Source: Natronomonas sp. (GTDB lineage Archaea; Halobacteriota; Halobacteria; Halobacteriales; Haloarculaceae). Taken from it: a stretch of DNA of 5,370 bases. Positions within the stretch are counted from its first letter, which is position 1; every line of letters begins with the position of its first letter. The stretch spans positions 1 to 5,370 of the forward strand of contig SLIW01000020.1 in assembly GCA_007135435.1 (NCBI GenBank), given 5' to 3'. Both the position numbers and the translations under genes were made by a program. The notes under the pieces are model-generated. The model was not told the origin of the DNA. It searched no databases and was given only the letters and a program-made list of their open reading frames with translations. Of this stretch, positions 1 to 5,370 are shown one piece after another.

Positions 1-1068
<1,068 letters not shown>

Positions 1069-1089
1069 GGCTGGTGGTCCCCGGTGACG

Positions 1090-1098
1090 GACAAAACT
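1090..1098 (-). promoter_or_regulatory. Possible TATA-like promoter element of trpB
   Basis: On the minus strand the sequence AGTTTTGT, with its four T at 1096-1093, is centred about 27 bases upstream of the trpB ATG. That is where an archaeal TATA box would sit for a transcript starting at or next to the ATG. No GGAGG-like ribosome site precedes the ATG, consistent with leaderless initiation, which is common in haloarchaea. The T tract is flanked by short ACAA/TTGT arms (1091-1094 and 1100-1103). This is positional evidence only; the match to a full TATA consensus is weak. Confidence 0.35.
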
Positions 1099-1213
1099 GT
1101 TGTGGGATGCACGGAGCTGGCGGTCGGCGAGGACCGGAACCAGCCATCGTCGACGGATCGATTCCGCAGTGCCGCGTCTGTCGAGTCTCTTCGCCGCCCG
1201 GCCCGTGCGCTTC

Positions 1214-1296
1214 GGTCACTCGGCGCCCGATTTCGCCGTTCTCTCGAGCGGCTTCTCGGCCTTGGTCACTCGGCGCCCGATTTCGCCGTTCTCTCG
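1214..1296. repeat. Direct repeat: two identical 33-bp copies, 50 bp apart
   Basis: Bases 1214-1246 and 1264-1296 are identical over 33 bp, beginning GGTCACTCGG and ending GTTCTCTCG, with an exact 50-bp offset. The flanks differ outside the 33 bp. The copy at 1264-1296 contains the last codons (encoding about ERTAKSGAE) and the TGA stop of the small membrane-protein gene. The other copy lies just downstream of that stop in the spacer before trpB. Each copy holds short complementary arms (CGGCG and CGCCG, 8 bases apart), so a weak hairpin is possible. It could be a local tandem duplication or part of a dispersed genomic repeat; the window cannot tell which. Confidence 0.9.
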
Positions 1297-1721
1297 GGGG
1301 ACCCGTCGGCTCCCCGTCCAGCGCTCGTCGTGTCGTCCCCGCGCAGCGACAGGACGAGCACGATCAGGTACAGGAGGCCGAGGACGCGGGCGGCGGGCCG
1401 CACCCACGGGCTCAGCTCCAGCTCGTCGGTGTTCTCGTAGACGACCCGCTGGGTGAGCCTGATGAGGGGGCCGGGCACGAGGACGGCGACGATACCGGCG
1501 ACGCCGAGGAGGACAGCCAGTGGCTTCGACCCCTGACGCTGGCCCTGGCGGTGGAGCACCCAGACCACGGCCATGCCCTCGAGCCGCGCCAGTTCCTCCG
1601 CCCGCGGCCGCCGCTGGACCGCCTCCGGGTTCTCGAGGCCGATCCGCTCGCAGAGTTCGACCACCGGACGCGGCCAGGCGACCTCGACGAGGCCGAACCA
1701 GATCAGGAGTTCGCGGAGCAT
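1266..1721 (-). CDS. Small haloarchaeal membrane protein of unknown function, internally duplicated
   Basis: I do not recognise a named family. The 151-residue product has clear hydrophobic segments near 67-86 and 107-126 and two weaker ones near 5-18 and 42-57. Aligned without gaps, residues 5-56 and 71-122 share about 17 of 52 identities: paired LL, G, V-x-V, P-x-P (PRP against PGP), L, R, EN, P, AR, G and a final VL. This indicates a duplicated unit of hydrophobic helix, charged linker, then second helix, implying up to four membrane or membrane-edge helices. The C-terminal ~25 residues are hydrophilic and low complexity (TTSAGRGADGSP...), and the last nine come from a 33-bp repeat. I chose the ATG at 1721 because MLRELLIWFG begins directly at the first helix and a T6 tract lies 27 bases upstream; a longer form starting at 1769 would read through that tract. 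It sits between gyrA and trpB, with no functional link evident to either. Confidence 0.8.
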   Translation of the reverse strand: MLRELLIWFGLVEVAWPRPVVELCERIGLENPEAVQRRPRAEELARLEGMAVVWVLHRQGQRQGSKPLAVLLGVAGIVAVLVPGPLIRLTQRVVYENTDELELSPWVRPAARVLGLLYLIVLVLSLRGDDTTSAGRGADGSPERTAKSGAE

Positions 1722-1743
1722 ACCACGCGTTGGTCGGGAGGGG

Positions 1744-1754
1744 CGAAAAAACCC
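1744..1754 (-). promoter_or_regulatory. T6 tract: TATA-like element of the membrane-protein gene and/or gyrA terminator
   Basis: On the minus strand GGGTTTTTTCG (six T at 1751-1746) is the only long T run in the 163-bp spacer after gyrA. Its centre lies about 27 bases upstream of the ATG at 1721, the expected TATA position for a leaderless transcript, and no Shine-Dalgarno precedes that ATG. Archaeal transcription also commonly stops at oligo-T stretches, so the same tract, about 135 bases after the gyrA stop, could end the gyrBA mRNA. The sequence cannot decide between these roles, and both could apply. Confidence 0.4.
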
Positions 1755-1856
1755 ACCCGCAGTCTGCACGGCCGCGATCGGGTATCCGTCGTCCTCTGGT
1801 CGGCCACAGCCGTCGATCCGTCGCCGGTCGTGGTCGCACCGCCCGAAACGGTCGTC

Positions 1857-1871
1857 ACGAGGCGGCCTCGT
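1857..1871. repeat. Short inverted repeat just after the gyrA stop
   Basis: ACGAGGC and GCCTCGT are perfect 7-base complementary arms separated by a single G at 1864, lying 14-28 bases beyond the gyrA TAG codon. In RNA it would form a short GC-rich hairpin with an opened loop. No T run follows directly, so it does not resemble a bacterial intrinsic terminator. It might stabilise the gyrA 3' end or be chance in GC-rich DNA. Confidence 0.4.
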
Positions 1872-1884
1872 CAGAACCGTGGGT

Positions 1885-4560
1885 CTACTCGTCGACCTCG
1901 TCGGAATCGGTCGTCACAGCGTCGACCTCGTCGGAATCGGTCGTCTCAGCGTCATCCTCGTCGGAATCGGTCGTCACAGCGTCGACCTCGTCGGCATCGG
2001 TCGTCTCAACGTCGTTCTCGTCTGCCGTCCCGGTGTCGTCGTCCTCGGCGTCCTCGTCGTCGCCCGCCTCCACGGCCTCCTCGACGCCCACGGTCGCGTC
2101 GGCGGCCACGACATCGACCGCCGCGACCCGGTCGTCGTCGGCCAGCCGCATCACCACGACGCCCTTCGTGTTGCGTCCGATCTCGGAGACCTCCCCGACC
2201 TCGGTGCGCATGATCTGGCCCGCCTCGCTCATGATAACCAGGCCGTCGTCCCCGGAGACGGCGTTGATCGAACAGACCGGCCCGTTGCGTTCGTCGGTCT
2301 TGATGTCGATGAGCCCCTTGCCGTAGCGCGACTGCCGGCGGTACTCCGAGAGGGCGGTCCGCTTGCCGAAGCCGTTCTTGGTGACGGTGAGGAGGTGGCG
2401 GTCGTCGTCGCCCGCGGCGGCGACGAGCCCGGCGACCTCGTCGTCGCCCGTGAGTTCGATGCCGTTGACGCCACGGGCGGTCCGCCCCATCGGCCGGGCG
2501 TCGGTCTCGGCGAAGCGGATGGTCATCCCCTTCCGCGTGCCGATGAGCAGGTCGCCGTCGCCGTCGGTCACCTCGACGTCGACGAGCTCGTCGTCGTCCT
2601 CGAGGCGGACCGCGCGGATGCCCCCGGAGTGGACGTTCTCGAAGTCCGCGACGGCGGTCCGCTTGACGTAGCCGCCGCGGGTCGCCATCGCCAGGTAGCC
2701 CTCGTCGATGTCGTCGGTGTTGACGACCGCGGTGATCTCCTCGCCGTCGTCGAGGTCGAGGATGTTGACCGCCGAGGTGCCGCGGGCGGTCCGGCCCATC
2801 TCCGGGAGCTCGAAGACCTTCAGCCGGTAGACCTGCCCCTGGTTGGTGAAACAGAGGAGGTAGTCGTGGGTCGACGCCGTGAACACCGTCGAGACGCGGT
2901 CGCCCTCCTTCGGGCGGGTGCCGATGATGCCCTTGCCGCCGCGGTGCTGGGGGTCGAACGTCGACAGGGGCATCCGCTTGACGTAGTCCTCCTCGGTGAC
3001 CACGACGACGACCTCCTCCTCGGCGATGAGGTCCTCGCGGGTCACCGAACCGACGTCCTCGACGATCGCCGTCCGGCGCTCGTCGGCGTACTCCTCCTTG
3101 AGCTCGCGCAGCTCCTCCTTGACGACCGCGAGGAGCTCTCCCTCGTCGCCCAGGACGGTCTCGAGGCGCTCGATCTCCAGCTGGATCTCCTCGTACTCCG
3201 CTTCGACCTCCTCGGCCTCCATCGACGTCAGCGAGCCCAGCTGCATCCGGACGATGTGCTCGGCCTGCGCCTCCGAGAGCTCGAACTCCCGCTGGAGGCC
3301 GACGATGGCGGCGGCGCGGTCCTCGCTGTTGCGGATCAGCTGGACGACGTCGTCGATCACGTCCAGGGCCCGCAGCCGCCCCTGCAGGATGTGGGCGCGC
3401 TCCTCCGCCTCCGCGAGCTCGAACTGCGAACGCCGGCGGACGACGTCCCGGCGGTGGTCGACGAACGCCTCGAGGAGCTCCTTGAGGTTCAGCACCCGCG
3501 GCTGGCCGTCGACCAGGGCGAGGGAGATCACCGAGAACGTTCGCTCGAGGTGCCGCTCGAGCAGCTGGTTCTTCACCACGTCCACGTTCGCGCCGCGCGT
3601 GCACTCGATGACCACGCGGACGCCGTTGCGGTCGGACTCGTCGCGGATGTCCCGGATGCCCTCGATGGTCCCGTCCTGGACGTCCCCGGCGATCCGCTCG
3701 ATGCGGCGGGCCTTGTTCTCCTGATACGGCAGCTCGGTGACCACGATCCGGTCGCTCCCGGCGTCGTCGTACTCCACCTCGAGGTTCGCGCGGACCCGCA
3801 GGCGACCGCGCCCCTCGGTGTAGGCGTCCCACAGGCCGTCGCGGTTGACGATCGTGGCGCCCGTCGGGAAGTCCGGACCCTTGACGAACCCCTCGGAGTC
3901 GGGCGTGTCGATCAGGTCCGCGACCGGACAGTCGGGGTTGTCGATGACGTGGACGGCGGCGTCGACGACCTCCCCGAGGTTGTGCGGCGGGATGTTCGTC
4001 GACATGCCGACCGCGATGCCCGAGGCCCCGTTCACCAGCAGGTTCGGGACCCGCGAGGGGAGCACCTCCGGTTCGGTCAGCCGGTCGTCGTAGTTCCCGA
4101 CGAAGTCGACGGTGTCCTTCTCGATGTCCGCGAGCAGCTCGCTGGCGATCGGCGCCAGCCGCGCCTCCGTGTACCGCATGGCAGCGGGTGGGTCGCCGTC
4201 GACCGACCCGAAGTTCCCCTGGCCGTCCACCAGCGGGTACCGCAACGAGAACTCCTGGGCCATCCGCGCCAGGGCGTCGTAGATCGCCGAGTCGCCGTGC
4301 GGGTGGTAGTTACCCATCGTCTCGCCGACGATGTTCGAGGACTTCCGGTGGCCCGAGCCGGGGGTGACGCCCATCTCGTGCATCGCGTAGAGGATCCGCC
4401 GCTGGACGGGTTTCAGCCCGTCGCGGGCGTCCGGCAGCGCCCGACCCACGATGACGCTCATCGCGTAGTCGATGTAGGACTGCTCCATCTCGTCCTCGAT
4501 ACGGACGGGGGTGATCTCCTGGGCCGGCACGTCCGGCGTCTCCGGGATGTCGGAGCTCAT
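1885..4560 (-). CDS. gyrA: DNA gyrase subunit A with long acidic repeat tail
   Basis: GyrA cleaves and rejoins DNA and wraps it, driving ATP-dependent negative supercoiling with GyrB. The winged-helix/breakage region (about 25-165) keeps K50, H86/H88 in [13 protein letters not shown], and the catalytic R129-Y130 in [12 protein letters not shown]182 in GASGIAVGM matches the DNA-intercalating isoleucine. Numbering is E. coli plus 8, so S91 and D95 correspond to quinolone-region S83 and D87 and both are wild type. The tower spans about 170-345 and the coiled-coil/C-gate about 355-510, without the insertion seen in the E. coli C-gate region. The C-terminal pinwheel (about 515-820) has six blade motifs near 538, 589, 643, 692, 744 and 795; the first is the GyrA box, reading QHRGGKG. 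Residues 821-891 form an acidic low-complexity tail, giving 891 residues against roughly 800-830 that I would expect. The start [10 protein letters not shown] fits the family, and its ATG overlaps the TGA of an upstream repeat ORF. It follows gyrB in a likely operon and ends in TAG. Confidence 0.98.
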   Translation of the reverse strand: MSSDIPETPDVPAQEITPVRIEDEMEQSYIDYAMSVIVGRALPDARDGLKPVQRRILYAMHEMGVTPGSGHRKSSNIVGETMGNYHPHGDSAIYDALARMAQEFSLRYPLVDGQGNFGSVDGDPPAAMRYTEARLAPIASELLADIEKDTVDFVGNYDDRLTEPEVLPSRVPNLLVNGASGIAVGMSTNIPPHNLGEVVDAAVHVIDNPDCPVADLIDTPDSEGFVKGPDFPTGATIVNRDGLWDAYTEGRGRLRVRANLEVEYDDAGSDRIVVTELPYQENKARRIERIAGDVQDGTIEGIRDIRDESDRNGVRVVIECTRGANVDVVKNQLLERHLERTFSVISLALVDGQPRVLNLKELLEAFVDHRRDVVRRRSQFELAEAEERAHILQGRLRALDVIDDVVQLIRNSEDRAAAIVGLQREFELSEAQAEHIVRMQLGSLTSMEAEEVEAEYEEIQLEIERLETVLGDEGELLAVVKEELRELKEEYADERRTAIVEDVGSVTREDLIAEEEVVVVVTEEDYVKRMPLSTFDPQHRGGKGIIGTRPKEGDRVSTVFTASTHDYLLCFTNQGQVYRLKVFELPEMGRTARGTSAVNILDLDDGEEITAVVNTDDIDEGYLAMATRGGYVKRTAVADFENVHSGGIRAVRLEDDDELVDVEVTDGDGDLLIGTRKGMTIRFAETDARPMGRTARGVNGIELTGDDEVAGLVAAAGDDDRHLLTVTKNGFGKRTALSEYRRQSRYGKGLIDIKTDERNGPVCSINAVSGDDGLVIMSEAGQIMRTEVGEVSEIGRNTKGVVVMRLADDDRVAAVDVVAADATVGVEEAVEAGDDEDAEDDDTGTADENDVETTDADEVDAVTTDSDEDDAETTDSDEVDAVTTDSDEVDE
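1888..2040 (-). repeat. 30-bp tandem repeat encoding the acidic tail of GyrA
   Basis: Exact 30-bp units lie at 1891-1920, 1921-1950, 1951-1980 and 1981-2010, with a degenerate fifth at 2011-2040 and a final Glu codon at 1888-1890. The first two differ by one base, and the others by two to four. They encode decapeptides of the type A-(V/E)-TTDSDEVD, with V and E alternating from unit to unit so that a 20-residue superperiod is visible. The high DNA identity points to recent slippage or unequal recombination rather than old protein-level constraint. The period keeps the reading frame, so copy number can change without disrupting gyrA. Confidence 0.95.
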
Positions 4561-4754
4561 CGTGCGGTCATGGCCTCCCGTGTCGTCTCGCGACGCTGGG
4601 CTGCGTGTTTAGTCGGCTCAGCCGTGTCTTCGGTCCGCTTCGCGGTGTCTTCGGTCCGCTCAGTGGTGGTATCGACCCACCCCGGTGGGTCTCCGGTCCG
4701 CTCAGCTGTGCCTCCAGTCCGCTCTACGCCGTCTCCGGTGATGTCCCGTGTCAT
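4557..4754 (-). CDS. Possible small heptad-repeat ORF between gyrB and gyrA
   Basis: This open frame of 65 residues fills the gyrB-gyrA spacer. It reads as nine degenerate 7-residue units after Met-Thr, consensus about AERTEDT (for example [28 protein letters not shown]). It is hydrophilic, rich in Thr, Arg, Glu and Asp, with no membrane segment, no known domain and no hydrophobic a/d pattern for a classical coiled coil. For translation: an AGGAG at 4770-4766 lies 11 bases before the ATG, and its TGA overlaps the gyrA ATG as ATGA, the arrangement of translational coupling. Against: any 21-bp array without an in-frame stop stays open by default, and no homologue is recognised. A GTG at 4778, two bases after the gyrB stop, would extend it to 73 residues but has no ribosome site. 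I consider it a real repeat array whose translation is uncertain. Confidence 0.3.
   Translation of the reverse strand: MTRDITGDGVERTGGTAERTGDPPGWVDTTTERTEDTAKRTEDTAEPTKHAAQRRETTREAMTAR
4574..4579 (-). promoter_or_regulatory. Shine-Dalgarno-like GGGAGG before gyrA
   Basis: GGGAGG on the minus strand matches the anti-Shine-Dalgarno end of archaeal 16S rRNA (core GGAGG). It lies 13 bases before the gyrA ATG, which is longer than usual. Between them is another ATG at 4571, only 3 bases from the GGAGG and in the frame of the repeat ORF, giving MTAR then the TGA that overlaps the gyrA start. The site may serve gyrA directly at long spacing. Confidence 0.45.
4674..4691. repeat. 18-bp near-perfect palindrome in the gyrB-gyrA spacer
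   Basis: GACCCACC and GGTGGGTC are exact 8-base complementary arms with a central CC. As RNA this forms a strong stem (seven pairs with a tetraloop, sterically), and as DNA it is a dyad that a dimeric regulator could bind. It lies about 115 bases upstream of the gyrA start and occupies the one unit of the 21-bp array that does not fit the consensus. No T run follows, so it is not a classical terminator. Confidence 0.6.
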
Positions 4755-4779
4755 GTGCGGTGTGTCTCCTGCGTGCACG

Positions 4780-5370
4780 TCAGATGTCGATCCACTCCGC
4801 CTCGTCGGCGTGCTCCTTGATGAACTGCTTGCGGGGTTCGACCGCGTCGCCCATGAGCACGCTGAACATCCGGTCGGCCGCGGCGGCGTCCTCGATGGTG
4901 ATCTGCTTGAGGATGCGGTTCTCCGGGTTCATCGTCGTCTCCCACAGCTGCTCGGGGTTCATCTCGCCGAGACCCTTGAACCGCTGGACCTGGTCGGGGT
5001 CGCCGCCGCAGACCTCCTCGACGATCCGGTCGCGCTCCGCCTCGGTCATGGCGTCGTAGGTCTCGCCGCCGTCCCTGATGCGGTACAGGGGCGGTTGGGC
5101 GGCGTAGACGTAGCCCGCCTCCACCAGCGGCGCCATGTGCCGGTAGATGAACGTCAACAGCAGCGTCCGGATGTGCGCGCCGTCGACGTCGGCGTCACAG
5201 AGGATGATGATCTTCTGGTAGCGCGCCTCCTCGAGGTCGAACTCGTCGCCGATGCCGGTGCCGACGGCGGTGATCAGGTTGCGGATCTCGTTGTTCTCGA
5301 GGATGCGGTCGAGGCGGTGCTTCTCGACGTTGAGGATCTTCCCGCGCAGCGGGAGGATCGCCTGGAACTC
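4780..5370 (-). CDS. gyrB: DNA gyrase subunit B, C-terminal part only
   Basis: GyrB supplies the ATPase and Toprim domains of gyrase. The 196 visible residues run from inside the Toprim domain to the natural C-terminus; the ATPase (GHKL), transducer and first Toprim residues lie beyond base 5370. Visible landmarks are [17 protein letters not shown] at the start, the metal-binding acidic cluster in [18 protein letters not shown] (D59, D61 and D63 of the fragment), AQPPLYRI near 91-98, [19 protein letters not shown] near 129-147, and the typical end EWIDI before TGA. All are canonical, including the KGLGEMN segment at the GyrA interface. A short form starting at the Met near 5157 would remove the Toprim metal site, and the frame is open to the window edge, so the gene clearly continues upstream. 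It precedes gyrA by 219 bp, an expected gyrB-gyrA operon order. Confidence 0.98.
   Translation of the reverse strand, partial: EFQAILPLRGKILNVEKHRLDRILENNEIRNLITAVGTGIGDEFDLEEARYQKIIILCDADVDGAHIRTLLLTFIYRHMAPLVEAGYVYAAQPPLYRIRDGGETYDAMTEAERDRIVEEVCGGDPDQVQRFKGLGEMNPEQLWETTMNPENRILKQITIEDAAAADRMFSVLMGDAVEPRKQFIKEHADEAEWIDI

Larger units (their letters stand above)
4560..4748. repeat. Degenerate 21-bp tandem array in the gyrB-gyrA spacer
   Basis: Nine 21-bp units cover nearly the whole spacer. The best-conserved core GTGTCTTCGGTCCGCT occurs identically at 4624-4639 and 4645-4660, exactly 21 bp apart. Related cores follow in register: TCTCCGGTCCGCTCAG at 4690-4705, CCTCCAGTCCGCT at 4711-4723, TCTCCGGTGATGT at 4732-4744, and a weaker copy at 4603-4621. 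The unit at 4665-4685 departs from the consensus and is taken up by an inverted repeat. The unit does not match the 30-bp repeat in the gyrA tail. Confidence 0.85.

Noticed and set aside
1891..2010. Regular 30-bp repeats considered as a CRISPR array
   Set aside because: Units abut with no spacers and encode the GyrA tail in frame, so this is a coding tandem repeat.
2996..3724. 242-residue plus-strand Ser/Arg-rich frame
   Set aside because: Antisense to the GyrA coiled-coil region; no recognisable domain or start signal.
2006..3832. 608-residue minus-strand open frame rich in Arg, Gly and Pro
   Set aside because: It lies entirely within gyrA in another frame; its Arg/Pro/Gly-rich composition is a shadow of GC-rich acidic coding sequence.
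4116..4320. Quinolone-resistance substitutions in GyrA
   Set aside because: The positions equivalent to E. coli S83 and D87 are Ser91 and Asp95, the susceptible-type residues.
4605..4613. A/T-richer stretch (CTAAACAC on the minus strand) as a TATA box for a separate gyrA promoter
   Set aside because: It is about 50 bases from the gyrA ATG, matches the archaeal consensus poorly and falls within a repeat unit.

Overview
The window looks like chromosome from an extremely halophilic archaeon (class Halobacteria). The DNA is very GC-rich, the encoded proteins are strongly enriched in Asp and Glu, and the DNA gyrase and TrpB sequences have haloarchaeal-type motifs. Genus cannot be set from this window. 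All supported genes lie on the minus strand, so transcription runs from high to low coordinates. The plus-strand open frames are antisense shadows of GC-rich coding DNA.

In transcription order the layout is as follows. The C-terminal third of gyrB (4780-5370, N-terminus outside the window) comes first. A 219-bp spacer follows (4561-4779), filled by a degenerate 21-bp tandem array; it stays open as a possible 65-residue heptad-repeat ORF whose stop overlaps the gyrA start as ATGA. Next is a complete gyrA (1885-4560, 891 aa) with an unusually long acidic tail of 10-residue repeats. Then comes a spacer with a small hairpin and a T6 tract, followed by a small predicted membrane protein of unknown function (1266-1721, 151 aa) that appears to be built from two copies of one ~52-residue unit. 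A duplicated 33-bp sequence covers the 3' end of that gene. Last is trpB (1-1068), missing its C-terminal ~40 residues at the window edge.

GyrB and GyrA together form the A2B2 type II topoisomerase that introduces negative supercoils using ATP. All key catalytic residues visible here are intact: the GyrB Toprim acidic cluster, the GyrA RY active site, six pinwheel blades and a GyrA box. TrpB is the beta subunit of tryptophan synthase and is functionally unrelated to gyrase. It and the membrane-protein gene each have a T-rich element centred about 27 bases upstream of the ATG and no clear Shine-Dalgarno sequence, which suggests separate leaderless transcripts rather than one long operon.

I do not see a convincing new multi-gene system. 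The features most worth a second look are the two different frame-preserving, Thr/Glu/Asp-rich minisatellites flanking gyrA, the 18-bp palindrome inside one of them, the duplicated architecture of the 151-aa membrane protein, and the 33-bp direct repeat at its 3' end.
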